Under the pieces are notes generated by a model. That model was not told the DNA's origin. It searched no databases and saw only the letters and a program-made list of their open reading frames with translations. A stretch of DNA of 41,071 nt from Bacillota bacterium (GTDB lineage Bacteria; Bacillota; Clostridia; Acetivibrionales; DSM-1351), in assembly GCA_023392075.1 (NCBI GenBank), contig JAEVZU010000164.1:1-41071 (forward strand), in the 5' to 3' direction. The position numbers and the translations under genes are program-made. Positions 1 to 8,404 of this stretch are shown piece after piece; position 1 is the first letter of the stretch; every line of letters starts with the position of its first letter.

Positions 1-16
1 CTGGTTGGTAAAATAA

Positions 17-136
17 GGACAAAAAATAGATGCATTAAGAGAGTCCGGACAAATATCATCACGGGAGGTTCATGAATCTCAAAACCGCATATTGGAAATC
101 ATGAAGAAGTTACAAATTGATGGTGAAGTTGCCTGA
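17..136 (+). pseudogene. Possible 3' remnant of an unidentified coding region
   Basis: One frame stays open for 39 codons and ends at TGA 134-136. It is hydrophilic and helix-like near its end (…NRILEIMKKLQIDGEVA). The same frame has a stop at 14-16, and no start codon with a ribosome binding site is visible, so this could be the tail of a gene entering from the left with a frameshift, or chance. I do not recognise the family. Confidence 0.2.
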
Positions 137-162
137 TTGAGGTTGCAATACCTAGCGCTGAT

Positions 163-201
163 AAAAAGAAAATTTTTCTTAAATCGAAAAATTTTCTTTT
201 T
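163..201. repeat. Perfect AT-rich inverted repeat at the promoter of the transglutaminase gene
   Basis: Sixteen-base arms (163-178 and 186-201) are exact reverse complements around a 7-nt centre. Only two pairs are G-C. The repeat covers the expected -35 zone of the TATAAT box at 208-213. It could be an operator, or a weak terminator for the sequence entering from the left, since its right arm ends in a run of T. Confidence 0.45.
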
Positions 202-207
202 TTGCGA

Positions 208-213
208 TATAAT
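208..213 (+). promoter_or_regulatory. -10 element for the transglutaminase-like gene
   Basis: A perfect TATAAT lies 50 nt upstream of the AAGGAG ribosome binding site/ATG pair (247-252, 264). No good TTGACA is found 17 bp upstream. That space is filled by the inverted repeat, so the promoter may depend on a regulator. Confidence 0.5.
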
Positions 214-263
214 AGAAAAATATGGATTAATAAAAAATATTTTCGTAAGGAGACAAAAGCGGT

Positions 264-2639
264 ATGAAGAAATTATCAACTTTTATAATTGTTTTGATTG
301 TGACATTTTTGACGACCGGTTATTCTACATCTTTTGCAGCATCTTCAGAATCGTATTTTTCAAACGACAAAGCACTTGACGGTATTTTTGCAAAGTTAGA
401 GAAGGAGTTTCTCAAATATAAAAAAGATGAGGTAATACCGCTAAGGGATTTGGGAGCGATTATAACCGACGGAAGCAAACCAACCATAAAAAGGACTTCA
501 AAGAAAATATCGGATAATCAAATGAAAGCGGCGGCTCAAGCAGCGTTGAACAATATAAGAGTGGCGGTTGAAGTAAAGGAAGAGGAGCTGGGAGGTCTCT
601 CCTCACAAGAGTATAAAATTATTGCAGACCATCTTGATCAGCAGATATTTTTTGCCAGAAACAGTGATTATGGATGGGACTATGATGGTAAGATTGTAGA
701 ATTGAATACAAGATTTTCTGAATTTAATGAATGGCTGAGATTTAAACAAATGCCAGGCAACTTCGGAAGAATGAGTAAGGAAAAGGATGAAGTAAATCCT
801 GCTGATTTGCAGGTTGGGGATAAGATCGTCCGGTACCTGAATCAATCCATTCAGAAGGGAAACAAGGTCAGCCCCGTTATACTTGAGCAATTGCCGGGGG
901 CAGTTGAGAAACTTTTTAATGAAAGTAATTTATCCAAAATTATGGTTGGAAGAATACTGTCGGAAATTCATGCCGATATATATACTCCCGCCGATGAAGA
1001 TTCTGATGCCGACCATTATGACGGTTCAAAATCTATCGATGAAATTATTGAAAGTTATGGAGCCTTGATAAGTAACCGTGAGAGTGATAGAAATAACGAG
1101 AAACTTATAGAGTATTACGAATATCCTGAGGATAAACCTTCGGTTAATAACTGGGATAGTGTAACCAGGCGCTTGGTCAATGGTGAAATTTCAGACACAT
1201 TTAAATATGGATTTAATAAGGCTATAACTCTTGATGAATTGGCTAATTTATATTATGGAAAAAGAGAACTGGATGAAAAAATAGTCATTGATGATGACGG
1301 TGTGCCTGCAGACAGCCCTGATTATATTAAACTGGCATATATCTATGGCATGATAGATGATACTAACAACCTGGAAAAACCCTTGACCAGGCTCGACGCT
1401 GCGAGAATTCTGGTTAAATATGCAATCTATGAAAACTGGAGTGACTCTTTGAAGGTTACCGATTGCAACCAGATACCTTTGGAAGATCAAATCAGCGTAG
1501 CCAGCTGCATTAAAGATGGATTGATAAAAACAAGAATAGCCAAATTTGAACCAAAGAGCAGCTACACAAAAGAAGAAGCTATTTTGTCCTATTCTTCATA
1601 TGGTTTTTCCAGGCTGAGAAGCTATAATATTCCTCTCAGCCTGAGCGAACCAGCAAAAATAATCGTCGGAAAAAATACAATTAACCTGTTGTTTGAAAAT
1701 AAGCAGGAGATCCAGGAGTATTTTAAAAACCAATTTGAGGAAACAGTGCTCAGCGATATTAAATTAAACGGCAAATATACAAGGGTGGATACCGGCGGTG
1801 CCTTAATCGAGTTTTTTACTCCTGAAAACGGAATTAAAATTACCATAAAAAAAGGAACAACATATATTGATTTTGTTGAGGGAGGTTATGGGCCAAAATT
1901 AGGCTACACACTTGAGCCTAAAGTATTAAAGGACAATGAAAAAGCGGATATGAATATGCAGGTGGATTCTGTCATGAAAAAGCTGAATTCAAAGCTTGAT
2001 GCAATCCTGGCCAAGATTATCAAGCCCGGAATGACTGAGGAACAGAAAGTAAAAGCCATTCATGACTATGTTGTCAACCATGTTACCTATGACATAAAAT
2101 ATCGGGATGAACAAAGTGCCGGAGGCGTTATCGTTGCCATTGACGAGGGAAGAGGTGTCTGCGGTGACTACTCCTTGCTGTTTAAGGACTTATGCCAGAG
2201 AATATCAATTCCATGCGTTTTTGAAATCGGAGATCCAAATATCCTTAACCATGCTTGGAATGCGGTATTTATAAACGGTGAATGGAAGTTTGTCGATACG
2301 ACCTGGGATGACAAGGATGATGGAAAAGTACGCTATACATATTTCCTTAAAGACAAATTCACCTTTATGAATGATCACATGCCCTGGATGGGTGTTCCCG
2401 ATATCAGTTATTATTCGGACGCTGATCTTGATCCCATGAACCTTAAAAGTCTTGAGGAGGTCAGGGCTTATTTGCTCAAGAATTTTTACTGGATTGATGG
2501 TTTCAAAATGACGTTCAGAGTAGCTGATAAAAATATAAAGCCAACCGTTGGATATTTGAAAGATGCATATGTAAATGTTTCATTGACCTATGATTCAAAA
2601 AATAATTTGTATACGGTTACTGCAAAAGCCAAAAAGTAA
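264..2639 (+). CDS. Exported transglutaminase-like protein with SLH-like segments
   Basis: A 791-residue protein beginning with a signal peptide (hydrophobic residues about 4-24, then SFAASS). Residues about 310-460 contain SLH-like pieces such as KPLTRLDAARILVK and FEPKSSYTKEEAILSY, which would suggest cell-wall attachment, although they are degenerate. The C-terminal part is a transglutaminase-like cysteine peptidase core with the triad C633 (GRGVCGDYS), H663 (LNHAWNAV) and D678 (FVDTTWDD). Proteins of this class in clostridia are thought to process or cross-link surface proteins or peptidoglycan, but the substrate is unknown. The start is supported by AAGGAG 12 nt upstream. It stands alone, followed by a hairpin at 2700-2749. 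The domain call is firm; the biological role is inferred. Confidence 0.85.
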   Translation: MKKLSTFIIVLIVTFLTTGYSTSFAASSESYFSNDKALDGIFAKLEKEFLKYKKDEVIPLRDLGAIITDGSKPTIKRTSKKISDNQMKAAAQAALNNIRVAVEVKEEELGGLSSQEYKIIADHLDQQIFFARNSDYGWDYDGKIVELNTRFSEFNEWLRFKQMPGNFGRMSKEKDEVNPADLQVGDKIVRYLNQSIQKGNKVSPVILEQLPGAVEKLFNESNLSKIMVGRILSEIHADIYTPADEDSDADHYDGSKSIDEIIESYGALISNRESDRNNEKLIEYYEYPEDKPSVNNWDSVTRRLVNGEISDTFKYGFNKAITLDELANLYYGKRELDEKIVIDDDGVPADSPDYIKLAYIYGMIDDTNNLEKPLTRLDAARILVKYAIYENWSDSLKVTDCNQIPLEDQISVASCIKDGLIKTRIAKFEPKSSYTKEEAILSYSSYGFSRLRSYNIPLSLSEPAKIIVGKNTINLLFENKQEIQEYFKNQFEETVLSDIKLNGKYTRVDTGGALIEFFTPENGIKITIKKGTTYIDFVEGGYGPKLGYTLEPKVLKDNEKADMNMQVDSVMKKLNSKLDAILAKIIKPGMTEEQKVKAIHDYVVNHVTYDIKYRDEQSAGGVIVAIDEGRGVCGDYSLLFKDLCQRISIPCVFEIGDPNILNHAWNAVFINGEWKFVDTTWDDKDDGKVRYTYFLKDKFTFMNDHMPWMGVPDISYYSDADLDPMNLKSLEEVRAYLLKNFYWIDGFKMTFRVADKNIKPTVGYLKDAYVNVSLTYDSKNNLYTVTAKAKK

Positions 2640-2699
2640 TGATTCTGATTTTAGCTTTGAACAGGTTCCGGCAAGACTATTCAAGTAATATATAAATTA

Positions 2700-2749
2700 A
2701 ACGGGGATTGGAATTTGCTAAGCTCATAAAACAGATTCCAATCCCTGTT
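2700..2749 (+). terminator. Hairpin downstream of the transglutaminase-like gene
   Basis: A stem of about 15 bp with one G-U pair (core GGGATTGGAAT / ATTCCAATCCC at 2704-2714 and 2735-2745) lies 60 nt after the stop codon. It is not followed by a clean T-run, so termination is likely but may be inefficient. Confidence 0.45.
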
Positions 2750-2857
2750 CTGATTCTAAAGGCTGAAATTTATAGAAAGATAAAACAGGCATGGAGAACA
2801 GGTACGGATAATATCTTTAAAATAATTAACACTACTAATTAAAGAGAGAGGGTTAAA

Positions 2858-3556
2858 GTGAAGAAGATTCTTGTAATTGATGATGAGTTTGCTATCAGAG
2901 ATTTAATTGAACTGGTGCTTAAAAGAGAAAATTATCATGTAAAAACAGCAGAGAACGGCAGAATAGGACTTCTGGAGCTGGATTCCTTCCAGCCTGACCT
3001 GGTATTGCTGGATTTAATGCTGCCCGATTATTCGGGCTATGATCTTTGCAAGGAGATTGCAGGGAAATCCAGGGTTCCTGTAATCATGTTATCTGCAAAG
3101 AATGAACCCATTGACAAGGTATTGGGTCTCGAGCTTGGTGCCGAGGATTACATTACAAAGCCTTTTGACAACAGGGAACTGACAGCCAGAATCAAAGTGG
3201 TGCTGAGAAGATATGAATACAACAAACAGGCTGAAAATGACGATACAAAACAAATTATATGCGGAGAACTGGCAATTAATCCTGAAACAAAGATAGTACT
3301 GAAGAACGGGTCTCAAATTTTCCTGACGGCAAAAGAATATAAAATACTTGAGACCTTACTGAGAAAGCCTAAAAAGATATTCACCAGAGATGAACTCCTG
3401 GAAATAGTTTGGGGTTATGATTATTTAGGGGACAGCCGAACCGTTGATATGACCATCATGCGGCTGAGGAAAAAATTGGAGGATGACGCTGAAATACCGA
3501 AATATATAAAGACCATTTACGGCTTTGGATATCAGCTTGGAGGTGACTCTGCTTGA
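2858..3556 (+). CDS. OmpR/PhoB-family response regulator (pair 1)
   Basis: A 232-residue two-domain regulator. The receiver has the acidic pocket DDE (residues 8-10), phospho-acceptor D52 in LLDLMLPD, S79 and K101 (TKPFD). The winged-helix output domain ends in RTVDMTIMRLRKKLED and IKTIYGFGYQL, typical of the OmpR/PhoB class. The GTG start is chosen for its position after the AGAGAGAGGG ribosome binding site (2843-2852). It overlaps the kinase gene by 4 nt, so the two are translationally coupled. The likely target is the promoter just after the kinase gene, which carries tandem 11-bp-spaced repeats. The signal is unknown. Confidence 0.95.
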   Translation: MKKILVIDDEFAIRDLIELVLKRENYHVKTAENGRIGLLELDSFQPDLVLLDLMLPDYSGYDLCKEIAGKSRVPVIMLSAKNEPIDKVLGLELGAEDYITKPFDNRELTARIKVVLRRYEYNKQAENDDTKQIICGELAINPETKIVLKNGSQIFLTAKEYKILETLLRKPKKIFTRDELLEIVWGYDYLGDSRTVDMTIMRLRKKLEDDAEIPKYIKTIYGFGYQLGGDSA

Positions 3557-4950
3557 AGTTTGCAACCAGGCTTCTTCTAAATTTTGTTTTCTTCTCGGTA
3601 TTATCTTTTACTATCATTATTATTTCAGTCAATAAGGCCATAGATTATTTCAGCTTTGTGACAATTCAGAAGCAAATGATGGAAAGGGCCGACATGTGTG
3701 AGTTATCCTTCAGGGGAATCCTTGCAAAAAGTGAATTATCAGAATCCCCGGAACAAACTTCAAAGGTGGCGAAAAGTGCCCTGGAAGCTTTAAAGGCATC
3801 AGGAAAAGAAGTACGTATTTATGACAGCAAAATGAAGCTTTTAGGTTTGGCTGTGGACGGAATACCGGTTGACGGCGGCAATCCTGTAATTTTTCAGGGA
3901 AATATCAGAAATGCCCTGGAAGGAAATTATTCATATACTGTTGCAGATAATAAGCTGATTTATTTTGCAATACCAATTCAAGATAAATATTATCAAAATG
4001 CCTATGTTTTCGAGCTCGTGGAAAATATCTCTTATTTCTACGATATTATGGATAAAATCAGATATGTATTGTTTATTGGTGCAGGGGGATTCATTTTTCT
4101 CATAACCCTCTCAAGCTTGTACATTTCCCGTAAAACTACCAAACCTGTAAAGTATCTTCTTGGTGCAACCGAACGGTTTTCAAAGCAGCAATTCGAGCAT
4201 GTGGAACTAAAGAGGAAGGATGAACTGGGAATGCTTGCAGCAGGCCTGAATCAGATGGGAATTCAATTAAACAATTATATACAATATCAAAAGCAGTTTG
4301 TTTCAAATGTTTCTCATGAGATTAAAACACCTCTTGCCGCAATCCGGGGGTTTTCCCAGTATTTGTACGAGGGGGAAAAAGAGGATGATGAACTAAAAAA
4401 GGTATACTTTCATCTGATAAATGAATCAGAACGTCTTACAAAGCTCATTAATGAGTTATTGATGTTATCCAGATTTGATAAAGCGACTCAGGAGTTAAAT
4501 TCCGAAAAGACAGATTTATCTGAGTTAACTGCCGGTGTGGCTCAGGATATGAAATCCAAAGCCGAAAAAAAAGATATTACAATTGAAATAGATCTGGAAA
4601 AAACGGTTTTTGTCCATGTTAACAGAATATTGCTGTCACATGCCATTGCAAATATTTTGGACAATGCGATAAAGTATTCGAGTGAAATGAGTCATATCAG
4701 GGTAAATACTTATATAAGACAAAATGAGGCAGTTATAAAAATAAGCGATCAGGGTATAGGGATTGATCCGGGTGACATTGGCCTGGTGCAGGAAAGGTTT
4801 TACAGAGCGAAAAATTCCAGGTTTGCAAGCGGTACGGGATTGGGGCTTTCAATTTGCAAAGAGATAGTTGAAAAATTTAACGGGCATTTGGAAATTGAAA
4901 GTGAAGTTGGAATCGGAACTGCAGTTTCAATTGTTCTTCCCCTGGCGTAA
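3553..4950 (+). CDS. Membrane sensor histidine kinase (pair 1)
   Basis: A 465-residue kinase with a TTG start inside the TTGA overlap with the regulator and a GAGGTGA ribosome binding site. It has a membrane segment at about 7-27, an extracellular sensor of about 140 residues, a second membrane segment at about 168-190, and then HAMP. The HisKA dimerisation box carries H255 (VSHEIKTPLAAIRGF). The catalytic domain has the N box (NILDNAIKYS) and G2 box (GTGLGLSICKEIVEKF). The sensor domain matches nothing I can name. It should phosphorylate the regulator encoded immediately upstream. No truncation is seen. Confidence 0.95.
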   Translation: MKFATRLLLNFVFFSVLSFTIIIISVNKAIDYFSFVTIQKQMMERADMCELSFRGILAKSELSESPEQTSKVAKSALEALKASGKEVRIYDSKMKLLGLAVDGIPVDGGNPVIFQGNIRNALEGNYSYTVADNKLIYFAIPIQDKYYQNAYVFELVENISYFYDIMDKIRYVLFIGAGGFIFLITLSSLYISRKTTKPVKYLLGATERFSKQQFEHVELKRKDELGMLAAGLNQMGIQLNNYIQYQKQFVSNVSHEIKTPLAAIRGFSQYLYEGEKEDDELKKVYFHLINESERLTKLINELLMLSRFDKATQELNSEKTDLSELTAGVAQDMKSKAEKKDITIEIDLEKTVFVHVNRILLSHAIANILDNAIKYSSEMSHIRVNTYIRQNEAVIKISDQGIGIDPGDIGLVQERFYRAKNSRFASGTGLGLSICKEIVEKFNGHLEIESEVGIGTAVSIVLPLA

Positions 4951-4951
4951 T

Positions 4952-5005
4952 GTTACAAGAATGATACAAGTCTGTTATTACACTAATAAAATTTTAATCT
5001 ATAAT
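4952..5005 (+). promoter_or_regulatory. Regulated promoter with tandem 11-bp-spaced repeats (lipoprotein gene)
   Basis: GTTACAAGA (4952-4960) and GATACAAGT (4963-4971) lie exactly 11 bp apart, followed by a candidate -35 ATTACA (4977-4982), a 17-bp spacer and TATAAT (5000-5005). The second repeat ends 29 nt before the -10 box, the same distance as at the promoters near 5900 and 8287. Tandem half-sites one helical turn apart are the known binding pattern of PhoP/PhoB-type regulators. Which regulator binds is inferred. Confidence 0.6.
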
Positions 5006-5047
5006 GACCTCATAAATTAAATAAAATAAATTTTTGGAGGTATAACA

Positions 5048-5746
5048 ATGAAAACATTAAGAAAGATAGTTACAGTTTTTATGATTATGGTGGTTAGTTC
5101 GGCAATTATGGCAGGATGTGGGGAAACTCAGAACAGTTCCTCTGCGTCAACTTCCGGAAAGCCTGCGGCTGTTTCAACAGGCACATCTGAAAATACACCG
5201 TCCGGCAACAGTTCTGCTTCTACAGATTCATCCGGAAAAATTATAAAAGAGGGCACAATACAAAAGGATGGAAATGTTATTCTGAAAGAACTGGCATTTG
5301 TTTATAACGGAAAAACATTAGGGATTTCAGATATTGCCGACGATGAAAAACTCGAGAATATTCTGGGAAAAGCTGAAGGAAACAAAACACACACCTATTC
5401 CAAGGATGACGGGCTGAATATGGATCCGCTTATCGGTTTCACAGAAAAGCAGTACAAATTTAAGGGTCTTGATATAAAAACCATCAATGCAACTGAAGAT
5501 AAAAAGTTTTTTATATTTCAAATCAAGATTACCGACTCAAAATATCCAACCGCGAGAAATATAAAAGTCGGAGACAGTGCAGAAAAGCTCAAGGAGGCGT
5601 ATCCAGAAGGAAAATTCATCGGCAATGGAGCAGCTGGGGAAGAGGATGATTTTCAGTATCTGCCTGCAAATTATGTTGACGCAATGAAATTTCACGTAAA
5701 GAATAAAAAGATTGAAAGCATTCTGATGTATAAGCTTTTGGATTAA
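5048..5746 (+). CDS. Predicted lipoprotein of unknown function, effector gene of pair 1
   Basis: A 232-residue protein with a lipoprotein signal peptide (lipobox IMAGC, lipidated Cys at residue 25). A low-complexity Ser/Thr/Gly linker runs to about residue 60. A globular domain of about 160 residues follows, containing FTEKQYKFKGLDIKTI and PTARNIKVGDSAEKLKEAYP. This end resembles the YjgB/DUF4309 type of clostridial and bacillar lipoproteins, but that is a recollection of style rather than a search result. A GGAGG ribosome binding site precedes ATG. It sits 97 nt after the kinase gene under its own regulated promoter, and a strong terminator follows. It may be a sensor accessory or an envelope stress protein of the adjacent two-component system. 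Confidence 0.8.
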   Translation: MKTLRKIVTVFMIMVVSSAIMAGCGETQNSSSASTSGKPAAVSTGTSENTPSGNSSASTDSSGKIIKEGTIQKDGNVILKELAFVYNGKTLGISDIADDEKLENILGKAEGNKTHTYSKDDGLNMDPLIGFTEKQYKFKGLDIKTINATEDKKFFIFQIKITDSKYPTARNIKVGDSAEKLKEAYPEGKFIGNGAAGEEDDFQYLPANYVDAMKFHVKNKKIESILMYKLLD

Positions 5747-5795
5747 TTTCCATGTAATGTTTGAAAGACAAATATAATACTGTCTTACCGGTGGT

Positions 5796-5840
5796 CATAG
5801 TGCGCGATACATTTATTTGTACTCGCGCACTATGATTTTT
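5796..5840 (+). terminator. Strong rho-independent terminator after the lipoprotein gene
   Basis: CATAGTGCGCGA (5796-5807) pairs perfectly with TCGCGCACTATG (5823-5834), with further TAC/GTA pairing toward the loop and a T-rich tail (ATTTTTTAT). It separates module 1 from module 2. Confidence 0.85.
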
Positions 5841-5899
5841 TATGTTGCTTTTCCCTCATTTTATTATGTCCCATTCCAGCCAATTACAGTAAATATGTA

Positions 5900-5953
5900 T
5901 TTACAACTTGTTTACAACTCTGTGCCTGAAATAAAACATATTTATTCTATAAT
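5900..5953 (+). promoter_or_regulatory. Regulated promoter with perfect tandem repeats (pair 2 operon)
   Basis: TTTACAACT occurs at 5900-5908 and again, identical, at 5911-5919 (11-bp period). TATAAT is at 5948-5953, 29 nt after the second repeat. The -35 position holds only a poor CTGAAA, as expected for an activator-dependent promoter. Transcription would start near 5960 and give a leader of about 245 nt before the regulator's ATG at 6205. Confidence 0.7.
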
Positions 5954-5984
5954 ATTGTTATTGCTAATAATATGCATTTTTGAC

Positions 5985-6204
5985 GGAGGTTGGTTCGAAA
6001 GACTTCGCCAATGCTCGTCTTCCAAACTAACCTGTGAATTTATGGCCGTGCGAAATATTTAAAGTATTTCGCAATACCAAAGTATTTTTCAAATACTTTG
6101 AAAGCGCACATGGCCAATTAACCTCCTTTATTCGCCACATTGCGATAAAGGATAATTACTTACATAACATTTTGTAGCCACAAATGTGGCTCATGGAGGT
6201 TAAT
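5985..6204 (+). ncRNA. Structured leader element, copy 1 (5' UTR of pair 2)
   Basis: The order is: P1 hairpin, GGAGGTTGGTTCGAAAGAC (5985-6003) with its partner at 6017-6033; P2, GGCC+GTGCG (6044-6052) pairing with CGCAC, an AT bulge and GGCC (6105-6115), enclosing two smaller perfect hairpins; P3 (6125-6151); and P4, AGCCAC-AAAT-GTGGCT (6176-6191). ATTAACCTCC at 6117-6126 is exactly complementary to the regulator's ribosome binding site GGAGGTTAAT at 6195-6204, so the site can be hidden by a long-range stem. The element lies downstream of a good promoter, so it should be transcribed. It matches no RNA class I know. Copy 2 precedes the MFS gene. A spread intergenic repeat is the alternative reading. 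Confidence 0.6.
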
Positions 6205-6861
6205 ATGGAAAATATATTGATAATAGAAGATGATCAGGCCATTTCAGATTTGGTACGCCTAAACCTGAATTTTGCCGGATATGGAAGCAGACAGGCCTTT
6301 TGCGGAATTGATGCCATAGCGGTTCTGGAGAAATTTTCTCCGGATTTAATAATATTGGATGTTATGCTGCCTGACATGGACGGGTTTGATTTACTGGATA
6401 AAATCCGGAGCAAGGGAGTACCGGTTATTTTTCTCACTGCCAGGAATAGTCTTAACGACAAGGTCCGGGGTTTGAAAATGGGGGCGGAAGATTATATTGT
6501 CAAGCCTTTTGAAGCTATGGAACTTTTAGCCCGTATTGAAGTTGTGCTCCGCCGCTTTGACAATAAAAATACAATAACTTTTGAAGATCTGGAAATAAAT
6601 CCGGAGGAGCGGACTGTAAAAAAGGCCGGAAAAATCATTGACCTGGCAATGAAAGAGTACGAGCTGTTGCTGCTTTTGATCAGGAACAGAAATAAAGCCC
6701 TGACCAGGGAAAAAATATTGGAATTGGTTTGGGGGTATGAGTATATGGGGGAAACTCGCACAGTGGATATCCATATTCAGAGAATCCGAAAAAAGCTGGA
6801 ATGGGATGAACAGATAAAAACAGTGTATAAATTCGGATACAGGCTGGAGGGGAGTTTATGA
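6205..6861 (+). CDS. OmpR/PhoB-family response regulator (pair 2)
   Basis: A 218-residue regulator with receiver residues EDD (8-10), D52 (IILDVMLPD) and a TARN…IVKPFE switch, followed by a winged helix (TRTVDIHIQRIRKKLEW, VYKFGYRL). An in-frame ATG 21 nt upstream is not used in my reading, because GGAGGTTAAT directly precedes ATG 6205 and the extension would place coding sequence inside the P4 hairpin. It is close to the pair 3 regulator in sequence and length, which points to duplication. It overlaps the kinase by 4 nt (ATGA). It is probably controlled at transcription by the tandem TTTACAACT site and at translation by the structured leader. Confidence 0.95.
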   Translation: MENILIIEDDQAISDLVRLNLNFAGYGSRQAFCGIDAIAVLEKFSPDLIILDVMLPDMDGFDLLDKIRSKGVPVIFLTARNSLNDKVRGLKMGAEDYIVKPFEAMELLARIEVVLRRFDNKNTITFEDLEINPEERTVKKAGKIIDLAMKEYELLLLLIRNRNKALTREKILELVWGYEYMGETRTVDIHIQRIRKKLEWDEQIKTVYKFGYRLEGSL

Positions 6862-8297
6862 AACTTTGGCAGAAGGTTTTTTTATGTGCCTTCCTTTTGT
6901 TTGAAGCCGTTTTTGTAGCTGCATCAATTTATCTGATCGAACATAACTTTAACCGCAATTTGCAAAAGGAAGCAGAAAGGGGCTTGACAGAACAGTTTAT
7001 CATATATTCCGGACTTCAAAACAACTGGACATACATAGATAATTTAAATCAAAAATTAGGATTGACCAGGGACAGTACCCGTTTGTTTCTGCAAACAGCT
7101 TCACAGGAATACGCAGGTTATTTTGATAAAAAGCTGGTATCTATTGAAATTTTGGATGAAAATAACAATACTGTGTTTAACAGCTTTAATCGGAAATTTT
7201 ACGGCAAACGCGAGGAACTCAGTATTCCTCTTTCAATAGACCGAAAGTATATAATCCGTGATATAGACAATAAAAGCTACTTGTTTGTGACAAATGGACT
7301 CAAGCTGAAGGAGCATGCCTTTAAGCTGAGCTATATAAGGGACATATCTGATGTCTACACCGAAAAATCTGCCCAGTACAGCCTCTTTGTAAAAATGAAC
7401 ATTGTTATTACTTTAATATTGGCAATAGGCTTATACGTTATGATCTGGTATTTGACTCGGTCCATCAGAAGGCTGACACGCTCGGCACAAACAATTGCAG
7501 GAGGAGATTACACACAGAGGGTTGATGTACTGTCGGAGGATGAGGTAGGCATACTGGCAAGGAATTTCAATCAAATGGCAGATGCAGTTGAAGATAAAGT
7601 TGAAGAACTGGGAAGGATAGCCAGTAATAAACAGAACTTTATCGAATACCTCACTCATGAGCTGAAAACACCCCTTACTTCCATAATTGGCTATGCAGAC
7701 CTGTTGCGCACATCCAAATATGATGAAGAGATTTTCTTCAACTCTTTAAATTATATATATTCTGAAGGTAAACGGCTGGAAGCTTTGGCATTCAAGCTGA
7801 TGGACCTGCTCTTCATTGAAAATGAAAAACCTGCTCTAAAAAAAGGCAATGTTCAGCAGTTGTGTTCTGAAATAGAAGAGACACTGAAGCCTAGGCTTAT
7901 GCAATTGAATATTGAACTGGCAATGGATATAGAACCGTATATGCTGCTGCTGGAGAAAGATTTGTTTAAAATGTTGTGCACAAATCTCCTGGACAATGCA
8001 ATTAAAGCCTCAAAGGGGGGGGGACGAATATATTTAAAGGGATACCATACAGGGAAGGATGTTTATATTCTTGAAGTAGAGGATGAGGGGATCGGAATAT
8101 CTCAGCAGGATATCTCAAGAATTTTTGAACCATTTTTTATGGTGAATAAAGTGAAGTCAAGGTCTCAGCATGGTGCCGGGCTTGGACTTGCCATATGTGC
8201 CCAAATTGTAAAACTCCATATGGGAAGGATTGAAATCGCAAGCAAACTGAATCAGGGTACAAAGGTAAGGATAATCTTTCCGGCAGTTTGCAACTAA
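6858..8297 (+). CDS. Membrane sensor histidine kinase (pair 2)
   Basis: A 479-residue kinase: membrane segment at about 8-28, an extracellular sensor of about 150 residues rich in charged residues, a second membrane segment at about 180-200, then HAMP (RSIRRLTRSAQTIAGGDY). HisKA has H267 (YLTHELKTPLTSIIGYADLL). The ATPase domain has the N box (NLLDNAIKAS), G1 (DEGIGIS) and G2 (GAGLGLAICAQIVKLHMG). The organisation and wording of motifs match the pair 3 kinase (LTHELKTPLTS versus LAHELRTPLTA), so they look like paralogues. Its last codons overlap the first half of the operator for the next gene. Confidence 0.95.
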   Translation: MKLWQKVFLCAFLLFEAVFVAASIYLIEHNFNRNLQKEAERGLTEQFIIYSGLQNNWTYIDNLNQKLGLTRDSTRLFLQTASQEYAGYFDKKLVSIEILDENNNTVFNSFNRKFYGKREELSIPLSIDRKYIIRDIDNKSYLFVTNGLKLKEHAFKLSYIRDISDVYTEKSAQYSLFVKMNIVITLILAIGLYVMIWYLTRSIRRLTRSAQTIAGGDYTQRVDVLSEDEVGILARNFNQMADAVEDKVEELGRIASNKQNFIEYLTHELKTPLTSIIGYADLLRTSKYDEEIFFNSLNYIYSEGKRLEALAFKLMDLLFIENEKPALKKGNVQQLCSEIEETLKPRLMQLNIELAMDIEPYMLLLEKDLFKMLCTNLLDNAIKASKGGGRIYLKGYHTGKDVYILEVEDEGIGISQQDISRIFEPFFMVNKVKSRSQHGAGLGLAICAQIVKLHMGRIEIASKLNQGTKVRIIFPAVCN

Positions 8298-8340
8298 TTT
8301 ACAAGTTATCGATACTTTCAAAATATGGCTTTTTTATAAT
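8287..8340 (+). promoter_or_regulatory. Regulated promoter with tandem 11-bp-spaced repeats (exported protein 8405)
   Basis: TTTGCAACT (8287-8295) and TTTACAAGT (8298-8306) are 11 bp apart. A weaker third unit, TCGATACTT, follows at 8309-8317. TATAAT is at 8335-8340, again 29 nt after the second repeat. The first repeat lies within the last codons of the pair 2 kinase gene. Confidence 0.65.
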
Positions 8341-8404
8341 AAGACTTGTAGAAAGGAAATGCGCAATTCCCAAATTTATATTAAAAAAACGGAGGTATAA
8401 TAAC

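Noticed and set aside
5817..6062. 81-codon plus-strand frame across the pair 2 promoter
   Set aside because: It runs through a terminator stem, the tandem operator and the P1/P2 hairpins, and no ribosome binding site was noticed.
6044..6115. P2 as a group II intron domain V or GUGYG intron start
   Set aside because: GTGCG and ATGAAAG recall intron motifs, but GAAA does not close a short domain V helix, and no other intron domains or reverse transcriptase are present.
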